A stretch of 64,000 nucleotides of DNA from Plasmodium malariae. Lineage: Eukaryota; Apicomplexa; Aconoidasida; Haemosporida; Plasmodiidae. A program made the translations under genes and the position numbers. This document shows positions 33,635-45,906 of this stretch, in pieces. How positions within the stretch are numbered: the stretch's first letter is position 1; each line of letters begins with the position of its first letter. The stretch lies in NCBI RefSeq assembly GCF_900090045.1, contig NC_041782.1, positions 558,001 through 622,000 of the forward strand, read 5' to 3'. The notes under the pieces were generated by a model. It was given only the letters and a program-made list of their open reading frames with translations, was not told the origin of the DNA and made no database searches.

Positions 33635-34491
33635 ATTTTTGTTATACGTAAATTTTTTGTTCCGTATGATTTAGAAAAAAAAAAAAAAAATTAAAACAAA
33701 TGCATGCATGTACGGATGTGTATGTAACGTGTACATGTGAAAGTATGTTCTTACAAATGGGTTCGCATTTGTATATGTTATGTACAAGTATGGAGTTGTT
33801 CATATGTATGTATACATGTGTGCATGTTATATATGCTTACATATATACACACATACATATAAAAACTTATAATACGTTGTGCTGCCCAGAACAAAACTTA
33901 TTGATCTTTTACATGTGAGAACTTAGCGTTTATTATCTCTTATATGCAATATGTGCATAGGTTACATATATGCACATGTGTACATTCATATACATGTAGT
34001 TAATTCATGTACTTCTACAACTTCCATTTAGACTGTTCGTTCTTTATCATTTTTGCTAATACATTTATACCAGTAATTTCACCATGTAATGCGCATTATT
34101 TTTTATGTCCTAATTTTCCTTTTTATTGATATTTTATCTTTTCCAAACAGCCAAAAATGTAAAAATGAATTTGTACATATATATCCATATATACGCAAAT
34201 ATGCATATATACATATGAACATATACACGTATATACTTATACACAAGTACGTTTATCTGCAAACTTATCACTAAATAGGAATAACAGGTTAAGAGTATTC
34301 AAATTTCTAATTTTTCGCTGGGGGGAGGAAAAAAAAAAAGGGGAACAATAAGTAAGCATTTTGTACAAATGAAAAGGACTGTAAATGCGATATTATTATG
34401 TGTCAAAAAAAAAAAAAAAAAAGAAGAAATGCGTTAAATTGAGTATTAATGTGTATAATTCTGTACACATAAGTATATATATACATACACA

Positions 34492-34528
<37 letters not shown>

Positions 34529-37500
34529 AATGCGAACTCATCAAAAGTACGTCCTTCTTTAAATTAGCTCCTTACAATTCTATGTTTGTGCTCAAATTTT
34601 CAATCTAGTTGTTGTTCACAAATGAAACGATCATATTTTACATGTCCAAATCAACTAGCATATTACTCATATATCCCCCTTTTTTTTTTTTTTTTTTGTT
34701 TTTTGCAGTCATAATTTTTATTCTTTCACATATGCAGTTTGTAAAAAATTATGAACGCATATGTACGTATACATACGAGTTTTTTACTCTCTCACATGGA
34801 AACATACAAACATACGTATATACATATGTACCAAAATAATACGCATATATACCAATATAATAAACGTACGAATGTAATGAACATGCTAATGCTACATACA
34901 TAAGGATATATTTATATACCCTTTTTTGGAGTGCCTTTATGGTATGTGCACATAGTTTTAAAAGCCCTTTTTTACTTATATTATTGCAGTATTATTGTGG
35001 TATTATATGGTATTACTAGGTCATTGTTATGTTATAACTGCGGTATTATTATGTTATTACTATTATATTATTATTTTTTCTTCAGCTTTTTTAAATTTAT
35101 TCCTGCGTCCTTAGTTCACATATATGGACGTATGCGAGTATGTAAATATTACAAGTATATATATATATATATATGTATATACAAGTATATATATGTATAT
35201 ATAAGAATATACAAGTATATATAAGAATATACAAGTATATATATGTATATAAAAGTATATATAAGAATATACAAGTATATACGATGTATTTATATGTATG
35301 ATATTTTTTATTTCTTTCGAAGCGTAAGGCGTAAATATCCCTCAATACACAAAAAAAAAAAAAAAAAATACTTGATTTTTTCTTATTTATTGTATCATAT
35401 GTATTACTTCCTTAAAAGCAAAGTTTTTCTTTTACCATATATTTTACTGTATATTATACAAAATATTTTATAGCGTATTTTATGCTAAATATTTTATTTA
35501 TTTTTTTATATATTTTTTTTTTTTTTTGGAGTATGGAAGGTACTTCCATTTCGTATTAACTGCAGTAGAATGTATTGCAAATCTTACTAGTTTACAAAGA
35601 GAAGCAAAAATAAAAAAATGATATTAAATTAAAATAAAACAAAGATAAAACAGAAGTAAATATAAAAATGAAAATTAAAATGAAAATAAAACAAAGATAA
35701 AACAGAAGTAAATATAAAAATGAAAATAAAAATGAAAATGAAAACGAAAATAAAAATGAAAATCGCGTTTTCGTATTTTTGAATATACATACATATGTAT
35801 GTACGCATATATATGCAGTACACTCTTATGAATATTCTGTTTTGCCGCCATGCATGCGCTAACATACATATTTGGTTTAATTTGCTAGTACAAAGAGTAT
35901 GAAGATATATACGCAAATTTGTGCGTGTGTATGATTAACATATTCATATGTGTAACAACAATGAGTAAAAATATATTTCTTTGCTCAAATACATTTTTTT
36001 TTTTTTTTTTTTTTTTTTTTGTTTCCTCAGTATCATATAGGGAACAGTTCAAACGTGTAAGCATACAAACGGAGATAAAAACTGAGGATGTGTAGGTGTA
36101 CGTGTAATTGTACATATGTATATGTATGTAACCTATGGACGTATGTACATAAGTACGTACGCGTGATAGGAAACCCATTTGTTTCATTTTTTTATGTCAT
36201 ATTACTCCAATGTGGTATTTTCTAAATATCGTTCTTTTCATGTGCAACAAGAAAAGAGCAAACATATATAAAAAAGCAAAATATAATATTTTATTTTAAG
36301 AAAAAATAAATATTCCAAAGATGATAATTTTCATTATAATAACGTCAATACAAATATGTGCATTGTATTTAACATATGCACGCGTTTGTAAAATTCAAGG
36401 CTTGCACATATAGTTATTACATATATGCACTTATGTACACACATCCACAAACACATATTTGTATATATGAACATATATTTACCTATGCTTATGCATAGGC
36501 AGACGGGAAAGACCTAAAACAATCAAAACATTTTATAACGATATGTATAAATATAACTGTCGTAATAAAGACTATATAATTAAAAAAACAAACGTACAGT
36601 AGGTAAGTATGAGAAACTAGATAAAAAAAAAAAAAAAAAAAAAGATTACAATAAAACAGTATAAAACAGAATGTAACAAAATAAGACAACATATAACAAG
36701 TTGAGGCAAAGCAAAACAACCGTCTACAGTCTACAATTTCAAGTCGAATAAACGAATATACGTAAAACATGAAAGTTCATTACAAAACACGTTAAATATA
36801 AAATTATTTTATTTCTGTATTTCTTGTAAAATATATGTACTCATTTACGAATGTACTGTACATTAATAAAAAAAAAAAAAAAAGTGGTAGAAGTGATAGA
36901 AGTGGTAGATGTGGTAGATGTGATAGAAGTGGTAAAAGTGGCAGAAGTGGCAGAAGTGGCAGAAGTGGCAGAAGTGGCAGAAGTGGCAGAAGTGGTAGAA
37001 GTGGTAGAAGTGATAGAAAAGGCAAAATAAGCAAAAGAGGCATTTCAATTACATCCTTATAACGCACCATTACGTACCTTTCACGTAATACATATAAGCG
37101 AATAAACAGTTGTACTAGTAGTGTTTCACTACATGTCTTTAAAATTTACTCTAGTTTTAATTCTTTAAAATAATAAAAAAAATTTACAATATTTGAAAAG
37201 GTACTTAAAAGCAAACTCGTCGCTTTGTAAAAAAATAGTTAATGAAAAAGAAGGTGCGGCGTAAAAATGTAATATATCTTTGTATACATACATATACAAA
37301 TACGTACATATACATACATATACGTGAAGGAAAAAAAAAAAAAAAAGAAAAAATGCAATAAATAATATAAATAAAAGAATGACCACACATTACGAATAAC
37401 TACTAAAAAAAATTAAATACCAACTGCTACAGTAGTAGCCGTATTAGCAGCAGTGATGGTAACACACACTAAAAGGTATATAACGCACATAAATAAATAG

Positions 37501-37595
37501 CTATTACGAAAAAAAATATATTTCAAGAATACCACTTTATCCTAAAATGGTTAAACCGTGTAAGCTCAACATTTTTGTTTAAAAAATTTTTATAG

Positions 37596-37652
<57 letters not shown>

Positions 37653-37717
37653 TTATTTATTTATTTATCTATTTATTCTATTTATTTTTTATTAAGGGTC
37701 TCTCTTCTTTTTATTTA
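33635..37717. other. Long spacer between UPF1 and DnaJ genes
   Basis: About 4 kb without a supported gene. It holds TA and TATG/ACAT microsatellites (33780-33870, 34496-34525, 35155-35285, 37602-37650), poly-T (36000-36020), AAAATGAAAATAAAA units (35650-35760), and the GTAGAAGTG block listed next. One minus-strand frame at 36489-36770 is open from an ATG and hydrophobic but mostly T-rich simple sequence. UPF1 transcription starts somewhere in the left end of this spacer. Confidence 0.65.
36884..37020. repeat. 9-bp AGTGGYAGA tandem repeat
   Basis: About 15 copies of a 9-base unit (AGTGGCAGA / AGTGATAGA / AGTGGTAGA). On the plus strand it could read Ser-Gly-Arg, as in some RGG-like tracts, but no gene encloses it: the open frame is 75 codons and almost all repeat. 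I treat it as intergenic. Confidence 0.85.
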
Positions 37718-39835
37718 TTAACGTTCCCTCCTATTTTTACTCATTTTTGTAGGTATGGTCATGTCCTTATATGCTGCATGCCCTTCCGTTTGTATGTGTT
37801 CAAATAATTTATTTCTAGAATTAAAAGTTTCATTACATACTTTGCACTGATTTTTGTTTATGCTCTCTTTTAATTTACACTCTGTTTGACCATTCACTTT
37901 TTGTTTGTTTGTACCATCCTTATTTATTTTAGAAGGATTGTTTACTTCCTTATTAATTGTATTCATACCTTCTTTTTTTTTTTTTTTTTTGGGTTTTTTT
38001 TTCTTTCTTCTTGATGTTTCATAATAATCACTACTAGAATTGCTAACCTTCAGGTCCTCATGTAAAGAATCCTTATTCTCAAACACACTCTTTTCTGCTT
38101 GTAGGAATATATCTTTATTCTTCTTTTTGCCATTTTTATACCATGATAATAAATCCTCATTAGAATTTGAAGACTTCTCGGCAGAGTTCGTATCCTTTTG
38201 TGTATTTCTACAATAAGGTGTGTTTTCTTTTTCCATCTCCTCCTTCTTTTTCTTCATCTTCATCTTCTTCTTCTTCTTCTCTTTCTTTACGCTTCCTTCT
38301 GCTTTACTTTTTTCCTCGTCTCGTATTTCAGAACTGTTCTCTTGTCCTACTTCTTGCTCCACGTCTTCACATACGTCATTCTGTACCTCTTTCCAATCTT
38401 TTTGCTGCACCTCTTTATGTACCTCCTTTCCCGTTTCACCTCCTTCGTCTTCTCTAAAAATACCGTTCAATTCGTACTTTTGCGCATTTTTCAAAAAGTT
38501 GGTTAAATGTTTTTTCGAAGACTCATGAGAAGTGTATTGCTTCATGCTTTTGAAATTTTTTCTACATACATCACATCTATAGATAATTTTATTGTAAACA
38601 ATTGTATCTTCCTCATCGTCGTCGTTGTCATCTCCCGTATGCATTCTCTTTTTATGCTCACTAGCAGTGCAAACCGCATTCGTAGCATTAGCAGCGTTCG
38701 TGGTCTTAGCTTCGATGCTCGAAACAGCCGCTTTAACATCCCCTTCATTAGGATTAGCGCCTTTTTTCACCTTTTCTTCTTTCTTTTGATCGGGGTTTTT
38801 CCTACGTAATTCTTCCCCATATGTGCACCCATTATAAGTGGATTGTCCTTTATTTTCGAAATTATCCTCATTAGATGAGGACCAGCGAGCACTTGAGTTA
38901 TCATTTTCCTTATGCTCCAAATATTCCCGCTTAAAATTATTCTGCTCAAACAGCAGTTTTCTTTTTAACATCATCTGCTGCTTTTTATGCCTTTCTATTT
39001 CTTCAATTTTTTTTCTTTTTTCCTCCGCAATTTCAACGACTCTGTTTAAATAACGTATATCATGTTTTTTTAAATGCTGTACAAGTGATCTAATATTATC
39101 ATTGTATTCCTTTCTTTCTTTTATGCTTCTTTTTTCCCCTGCTTTCTTTAAATTCCTCCTAACATTCCTATTTTCAAACTCAGCATTTTTTAAGTACTCA
39201 TAATAATAATCAAATTTTTTTACTGTTGAAAAATTTGTCCAATAATCATAAAAATCATCTATATCTTTTCCACTCGTCTTCGAATTACCAAAGCTTGGGG
39301 CATTAATTTTTTCTTCTTTATCTTCTTTATGTCTATTATTATAACTCCATGTTAATTCTTCATTTTCTTCTTTTATTATATTTTCAAATAATTTTTTATA
39401 CACATTATAAAAATTGTTCTCTTCCTTGTCATCAAATCCGTTGTAACAGTTATTGCTAAAGTATTCCCATATATTTATCTTTGTTCTGCTACCACTGTAA
39501 TACCTGTTCACGTCCTTCGTACTTCTTTCCCACTGTCCATTTGGTCCACATGCAGCTTCATCCGCCTCTTCTTCATCTCCTTTCCCCCTAATAATACGCC
39601 ATCTATTTTTGTCATACCATTTTCTACGTTTTTCATCAATTAAACATTCGTATGCTTCTTGAACACATCTAAATATATTTGTGCATCTTCTTTGCTCTTC
39701 TTCAGGCAAATGTGCATTCTTATCTGGATGATATTGTAGTATTATTTTTTTATAGCTTTTCTTAATCTCCTCTAAAGTAGCATTGTTTTGGACGTTAAGT
39801 ATTTTGTAGTAGCACCTACATTTTTCTATGTCCAT
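37718..39835 (-). CDS. DnaJ/Hsp40 protein with C2H2 zinc fingers, JJJ1/DNAJC21 type
   Basis: Single exon, 705 residues. Proteins of this type act with Hsp70 in the cytosol to release the factor Arx1 during late 60S ribosome maturation. The J domain occupies residues 3-75 with the HPD motif in QYHPDKNAH. The family's helical DBINO-like and Lys/Glu-rich region follows (about 200-330). A first zinc finger is at about 418 (YRCDVCRKNFKSMKQYTSHESS). A second, at the C-terminus near 661 (QCKVCNETFNSRNKLFEHI), is the usual second finger of the family. Between them lies a lysine-rich, poorly conserved stretch with poly-Lys. It starts at the first ATG; the residues MDIEKCRCYYKIL match the family's immediate N-terminal J domain. 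Confidence 0.92.
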   Translation of the reverse strand: MDIEKCRCYYKILNVQNNATLEEIKKSYKKIILQYHPDKNAHLPEEEQRRCTNIFRCVQEAYECLIDEKRRKWYDKNRWRIIRGKGDEEEADEAACGPNGQWERSTKDVNRYYSGSRTKINIWEYFSNNCYNGFDDKEENNFYNVYKKLFENIIKEENEELTWSYNNRHKEDKEEKINAPSFGNSKTSGKDIDDFYDYWTNFSTVKKFDYYYEYLKNAEFENRNVRRNLKKAGEKRSIKERKEYNDNIRSLVQHLKKHDIRYLNRVVEIAEEKRKKIEEIERHKKQQMMLKRKLLFEQNNFKREYLEHKENDNSSARWSSSNEDNFENKGQSTYNGCTYGEELRRKNPDQKKEEKVKKGANPNEGDVKAAVSSIEAKTTNAANATNAVCTASEHKKRMHTGDDNDDDEEDTIVYNKIIYRCDVCRKNFKSMKQYTSHESSKKHLTNFLKNAQKYELNGIFREDEGGETGKEVHKEVQQKDWKEVQNDVCEDVEQEVGQENSSEIRDEEKSKAEGSVKKEKKKKKMKMKKKKEEMEKENTPYCRNTQKDTNSAEKSSNSNEDLLSWYKNGKKKNKDIFLQAEKSVFENKDSLHEDLKVSNSSSDYYETSRRKKKKPKKKKKKEGMNTINKEVNNPSKINKDGTNKQKVNGQTECKLKESINKNQCKVCNETFNSRNKLFEHIQTEGHAAYKDMTIPTKMSKNRRER

Positions 39836-39962
39836 TATTCGCAGTTAACTTTGCCCTCTTTTCTTCACATACGAGCTTACACATACAATTTTACATATGC
39901 AGTTACATATATACACGCTTATATATACATATGCATATATATACACACATATATATATTTAA

Positions 39963-39993
<31 letters not shown>

Positions 39994-41046
39994 CGCAATC
40001 GGGCGAGTATGGCTATATCATAGCCCTTTATTTTTCTAAGGAAAAGATTAGTTTATTCCCCCACGCAACTATTCTCATAAAATTTTTTAAATGACAGTAA
40101 TTCTGAGATGCTTAGGGAGAAAACAAACTAGCCAGTTCAAGTAGCTAAGCAATGCAAAATTGTAAATTAAATAAATGCACAGTAAAAGAAATAGAAAAGA
40201 AAAACAACAAAAGGAATAATACAACAAAAATTTAATTCATATGAACAAACTATTTCAATAACTCCAGATAACTTAACAAAAAAAAGGAATCCAAACACGG
40301 AAAGCAATTTGTATCCGTACAAATTCTCTTTCTCATTCTTTCAAAAATTTTTTATAGCAAGTTATGACGCATTTATTCGTATATACATTATGTTCTTTGT
40401 ATATTATAAATTTAATTTATTATTTTTTACTTATGCTTTTATTTTTTTACATTAATACTTTATTATATCTTTCATCATTAATACTTCATTTTATTTTTTA
40501 TCTTTAATATACTATATTTTTTTTTTATCTTTTTTTAATTATTTTTTAATTTTTTTTTTTATTTTTTTTTTGCCCTATTTTACTATTTTACTTTCATCTT
40601 AATGCTTTTCTCATCTAGTATTTTTATAAGCACAAATTTATGGCTTTCTTTCTTTTTTTTTTCTTTTTCTTTTCTTTTTCTTTTCTTTTTCTTTCTTTTT
40701 TTATTTTTTTCCTTTTCCTTTTTCTCCCTTTTATTTCGAATGCTTACATTATTCCATATAATATGCGTTCACAGTTGTACGCCCTTAATTAATTTTATTT
40801 TATATTTTCTCCTGTTCATTTTTAATTTGTCATCCCTTTTTATACTTGACAATTTTTCCTTATTTTATTTTAGTTCATATTTAAAACTATGATGTAGTTA
40901 AGTGCTAAGCTTGAGTTAGGTAAAATGATTATTTCCCATGTTTTTCATTTTCCTTTCACGTGGTACATCCCATTGTAACTTAAAAGCAAATATAAGCTTG
41001 TACATGGTATTATGTACATATATATGTACATATCTATATCTATCTA

Positions 41047-41091
<45 letters not shown>

Positions 41092-41262
41092 TACATGTGA
41101 AAATAGGCCCGCGCTTTTGTACATGTTCGTATGTATATGTATTATTTACGTATGTTTCAGGCTTGTTTATAATGGCATATATAGAAAGGTCTACACTTTC
41201 AACATACAGATAAAACATAATTTTCGTTTTATTTAAAAATTAAAACTAAGGAATTTTTACAT
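39836..41262. other. Spacer with T-rich and TA tracts
   Basis: Contains TA/CATA runs (39900-39990, 41040-41090) and T-rich sequence (40440-40720) with TTTTCTTTTC pentamers. No gene is seen. The right end adjoins the DPM2-like candidate's stop codon. Confidence 0.65.
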
Positions 41263-42035
41263 TTAATCCTTTTGAGGAACATTAGGACTTATAACAAATA
41301 ATTTCATGTAGCATATTGTAGTCCATTCAACCAAAAATATAACATATAATGAAGCTGGAAAGAAGCAAGGTAAAGCAAAATGAAATAAATGAACTGGGTC
41401 AATCTTAAGCAATAATGAGTAACAATTCGTCAAATTGAGTAGTACTATGGTACATTGAGTTATAATGTACAATTTGTCGAAGTGATATACAGCGAGGTGC
41501 TAAATAGGCGCAGACAATTTTAATGGGGAAAAAAAAATAAATAAATAAATAAATAAAAGTAATATTAATAAAGTGAAAAGAAATAAAATCAAATCAGATG
41601 AAATAAAATAAATTTGAAATAACATAAAGTATGGATAAAAAATAATAAAAAGTGTAAATAAAAAACATTAAGGCATATATAAAAAAAATAAGGTGTAAAT
41701 AATAAGGTGTAAATAATAAGGTGTAAATAATAAGGTGTAAATAATAAGGTATAAATAATAAGGTATAAATAATAAGGTATAAATAATAAGGTATAAATAA
41801 TAAGGTATAATAATAAGGTGTAAATAATAAGGTATAAATAATAAGGTGTAAATAATAAGGTATAAATAATAAGGTATAAATAATAAGGTATAAATAATAA
41901 GGTGTAAATAATAAGGTATAAATAATAAGGTATAAATAATAAGGTATAAATAATAAGGTATAAATAATAAGGTGTAAATAATAAGGTGTAAATAATAAGG
42001 TATAAATAATAAGGTACGAATAAAAAATGGGCCAT
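41263..42035 (-). CDS. Candidate DPM2-like subunit of dolichol-phosphate mannose synthase
   Basis: Exon 2 (41499-41263) follows a T-rich tract and TTTAG acceptor. Joined in phase 0 to a 6-codon exon (42035-42018, MAHFLF, donor GTACCT), it gives 84 residues, the length of human DPM2 as I recall it. DPM2 is a two-helix ER membrane protein that stabilises the DPM1 catalytic subunit, needed for GPI-anchor and N-glycan mannose. The order is helix (YIITQCTIVLLNLTNCYSLLL), then KIDPVHLFHFALP, then a second helix ending ICYMKLF. DPM2 has an FxDxxHxxxxxFLPR-type loop in the same place; here the Arg is Cys. The intron carries a 14-base tandem repeat. Exon 1 is uncertain; exon 2 is convincing coding sequence. 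Confidence 0.5.
41690..42016. repeat. 14-bp tandem repeat (AATAAGGTRTAAAT)
   Basis: About 23 copies with G/A alternation at one position. Being 14 bases long, the unit cycles through all three frames, so the minus strand shows long spurious open frames rich in Ile, Tyr and Leu. It lies in the putative intron of the DPM2-like gene. Confidence 0.92.
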
Positions 42036-42126
42036 TACATGGTCGCATTTTGCACGCTGTTCGTCCAGTACTTGCGTGCTGACGCCCCCCGTTACTACCT
42101 CCTTTGCTTCGTAACAATATGACTTA
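42020..42126. other. G/C-rich patch downstream of the M3 peptidase
   Basis: About 100 bases of raised G+C (minus strand: repeated Ser/Gly/Arg codons) between the peptidase stop and the 14-base repeat. It may be the 3' UTR of the peptidase or 5' leader of the DPM2-like transcript. No ORF of its own is convincing. Confidence 0.3.
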
Positions 42127-44626
42127 TCAGTAATGAGCTGCTTTTCTTAAAAGCATTTTTTTGTTAGCCAGTGCATGAGTTATTATTGAAGGGTTCGCAT
42201 CAAATGTCAAATCGTCCTCAATAATCTCGTAAAATTTTCTTTGAAATGAAACTAAGGAGCTATATTTTTTTAAAGATAAGTTATCTGTTGAAAAGTTAAG
42301 GAGCACCCGCATTTCAGCGAACAGATAACTTAAGACCGATCCAGCATAGCAACATGAAAAATGGTACGGAAAACTAGTTGAATGTATAGAATAGTGAGAA
42401 GAAAAACTATACGGAAAATACTTTTCAACGGTACTGTAAAATTTGTCCAAGGAATGGTCATAACTATTTTCATGATATGTATGCATCCCATATTTATCAC
42501 TATCTCTATGTGAATTACAATTTTTGCTGCGTGTTCCCCGTATGCTGCGTATTACCACTTCTGCACAGCTTACCATACCTTGATGACCCTCAAAAAACGC
42601 ATACGGGTCGAGATTATGAATTGCGTAGTCAAGCATCGACTGGGAAAATATATTGGCCAGTCGTGAGTAATCAAATTTCATCGTTTTAAAAAGGTACTCA
42701 TTGATCTTAGAATTGTCATTTATATTATTTGATAAATTGTACATAATATTATAATTATTAGCAACGTGTTCATTAATATGAGAAAACAATTCAGCATAAT
42801 CTAATGGCATATTTGACATCCTGTACATATTATATTTAGTAGATAAAAATAATAAATGATATGCATGACCAAATTCATGAAATAATGTTAAAATTTCGGA
42901 ACAACTAAATAGCTTCTTTTCGATCGGTACACTACTGAGAAATCTATAATCAATTAGTACATGACCAGCACATATTAAACATGTATTTGGTAAAGAATCT
43001 ATTAACGGAATTCTAAAATAATCCATAAAACTGATGTCCTTATAAGGCATTATATATATATACCCTAATAAATTACTTCCACTCTTGTCTTGTTCTCTTC
43101 TTGTATTATCTAACAAGTTCTTACCATTCATAATATTACTATTCATAATTTTCTCATTCCGCTTCTTTTTTATTTTATAGATATGACTATTCTTTCCCCA
43201 TCTCTCTTGACCTGCCTCTTGTTTCACCTCCTCATATGCAAAATTGTAAATTTTTGAAACAATAATAAGAAAATTTTTCAAAACATGTGCATGTGGAAAA
43301 TATGTATTTATTAAATATTCATCTGACTTGTTCAGAATTTTATTATAGTAATAATTCCAGTCATATATGGCTAACTTGACACAACTATCCTTTTTATCAT
43401 CAATGTTAACCTGCATGTTGGTACTTTTTTCTAGATTAATTGTCTTTTCCATACTACATTTTACTGTATCATACTCTTTGTCTATTTTCATCTTTACTAA
43501 TGCAAGAAAGTCATTTACTTTATCATAATTATTCTTTTCACTAGTAAAGTGTGATATGGAATAATGTGCCCAATTTTTATACCCCATTTTAGTAGCTATG
43601 TCATATCTTTTTTTTAATATATTTATTACATCTTTATTTAAATTTTTGTTTTCAAACGGAATGTTAAGCAAGTAAAGGACTTGCTTTCTCAAACTGGATT
43701 TATGTAAACCGTTCAAAATATACTCATAATTATGTTTGCTTATAGGTATTTTAAGTTTCTTCTTGTTAAAGAAACATTCGTGCTTCTTCTTCCACTCCTC
43801 ATCGATGTTTATTTCATCCTTGTCTATTATCAAGTGTCTGGGTAAAAAGGATCGAACAAAAAAATATAAAATAAAAATAAATAAATAATAATAAAAGGAA
43901 AAGGAAAAGGAAAAAAAGGTCCAGTATAAGCACACTGAACGCTCTTGTCCATTTGTCAGACTAAAAATTATTCGCCCTTTGTTTTGTTTTGTTTTTCCCT
44001 AACTAATGTACATATGCATATACTTATACACATACGTATACATCGGTATATGTACACATATATGCACCCATGCATATTCACACGTTCATGCGTTTCCTCC
44101 CTTACCTTATCCTGACGCTGTTGATTTTATTGAGATAACTGGAGCAGGCTATATTCAAGTCTGCCACTAAACTACCGAGCGACTTTTCGCTTCTTATGTA
44201 TATACTATACGGAATGAGTTTCTTATCTATATCCTCAATTTTTATTTTTTCAATACTTCTAGCAATGGTCTCCTCCACATATTCCAGAATTTTTCTTTTG
44301 AAAAAATTATTATTTTTTTTTTTTAATTTTGCACTTGTAATTAAAAAGCAGTACAGATTGAAGCATTTCTCCGTTATTCGTTTCCTACTTTGCTTATCAC
44401 AAACAAGCAGCTTATTTCTTATGTTTACAAGTTTGTTTATTTCATTTGAAATAAAGTAAAAGTTTGTTATACTTGTGTCTATTGGATGATTAATTATTTT
44501 CGAATTCTCTACATATTTTATGACTTGTTCATTTAATTTTTTTTTTTCTGCCCAACAAAAAAACGTTGTTATTTTGGAAAAAATAAAAAATATACTTTTA
44601 TTTATCAAAAAATTCATATTTTTCAT
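42127..44626 (-). CDS. M3 family metallopeptidase, mitochondrial intermediate peptidase-like
   Basis: The exons are 44626-44106 and 43837-42127, phase 2, giving 743 residues. M3 enzymes are zinc endopeptidases (thimet oligopeptidase, OPDF, mitochondrial intermediate peptidase). The HExxH zinc site is HEFGHAYHLLF around residue 490. The third ligand Glu is in DYAELFSHINEH about 25 residues on, and the conserved His-Tyr substrate region precedes the C-terminus (YPYHFSCCYAG). The first exon begins MKNMNFLINKSIFFIFSK, hydrophobic and basic, compatible with a mitochondrial or secretory leader. An Asn/Lys-rich insert lies about 370-400. The choice between mitochondrial intermediate peptidase and oligopeptidase F-like is open. 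The splice model removes the low-complexity frame that otherwise precedes RHLIIDK. Confidence 0.87.
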
Positions 44627-44920
44627 TTTCTCATTTTTATGTTTCTTTAAACCGTCTTTATTTTACATATGGTCAACAGACCCACTGCCGTGCTTACACT
44701 TACGTAATCATAAGAAATGACTTTTGGTACGAGAGAAAGTGAGTGGGAGGAAGAAAAAACGTTTTAAAGGGGCATATAAGGATATAAATCATCATTTGTA
44801 CCAATTGTAGCCCATTTATGTTATATCGATTACATCTTATAGCGCCGCATTACATTGTATTACGTTTCACTACTTTATGTTTTGCTATTTTTTATACAAA
44901 AAAAGGAAGATAAAAAAAAA

Positions 44921-44980
<60 letters not shown>

Positions 44981-45418
44981 AGCTAGCTATTTTTTCTTTT
45001 TTTTTTTCACACGAGTTAGGTGTCATCCACCTTTACGACATATTTAAAATAATAAAAAATAATATAGTGAAGGTAAATTCAGAATATAATTTACATTTTT
45101 TTAATTTTCAAATATTGCATATTATAATGGAAAAATATCAATTACCTTGTTTCATCTTTTGAAAAATTAAGCTCACCGAAGGAAAAAAAAAAAAAAAAAA
45201 AAATTGATAAAGAGAATAAAGCAATTACATTTTGAGTACAATTTTTATTCTGTTCGCATGCAACACTAAGTTCACAATGACAGGGAGTAACCGAAACTTG
45301 TGGAGATTTTTAAAATAATGTACACTACCTTTAAAGGGAATTCTCACTAACAGCGGATAATATTAGATCTTTTAAGATTATATCAGATAATATTAGAGAA
45401 TATTGGAGTATATACAAT
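44627..45418. other. Spacer with TA tract
   Basis: The spacer contains a TA tract (44930-44978), poly-A near 45184-45202, and short ATTAGATAATATTAGA-type direct repeats (45360-45410). No gene is supported. Confidence 0.7.
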
Positions 45419-45653
45419 TCATTGTATTTCCATTTTTATTTTCATTTTATTTTCCATTTCCTTTAAGATGGTACTTGTAGGAGCTCTTTAAACACCCCCA
45501 CATACATATGTATGTGCATATATATATATATATATATATATACCTGTACATGTACATGCACCTTCCCATTTGAACGCAGGGAAAAAAGGGAATCATACTA
45601 ATGAAAAAATAAATTATCAATTTATTTTTTATGAACAAAGGAATACCTACCAT
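45419..45653 (-). CDS. Candidate 52-residue single-helix protein (tentative)
   Basis: The exons are 45653-45562 and 45485-45419 in phase 2, with a 76-base intron that holds a TA tract. The product starts MVGIPLFIKNKLIIYFFISM and continues PFFPCVQMGR, then APTSTILKEMENKMKIKM. One transmembrane helix near the N-terminus is followed by a short charged helix: a layout common among small mitochondrial respiratory-complex subunits and ER mini-proteins. Donor (AAG|GTGCAT) is weak, acceptor (TTAAAG) fair. I recognise no family; codon quality and frame agreement are the only support. Confidence 0.35.
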
Positions 45654-45906
45654 AAAGCTCAATTTTTACCCTTTTCAACGACAAATGTTAAAGTTGTTGT
45701 AGCGTTGTTGTTAATATGTATGTTCACATAAGTATATATGTACTTATTTATATAAGCACATATGCATGTATACACCTTTTTACCACTTATGCTAATCAAT
45801 TTTTCCCCCCTGTCTGCTTAATGCAAAAGTGCGTAGTTAATACATGTCAACATACATAAACACATGCTGCACATCTTTCTATATTTCCCACTTATGTACC
45901 ATACCT

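Noticed and set aside
36489..36770. Hydrophobic 93-codon minus frame
   Set aside because: Mostly poly-T derived Phe/Tyr/Ile codons; no conserved-looking segment.
36835..37062. Ser-Gly-Arg repeat protein on the plus strand
   Set aside because: It consists almost wholly of the 9-base repeat and lacks flanking coding sequence.
41589..42117. Two overlapping 148-149-codon minus frames rich in Ile, Tyr and Leu
   Set aside because: They follow the 14-base tandem repeat; only the six-codon start inside one of them is used, as a tentative exon.
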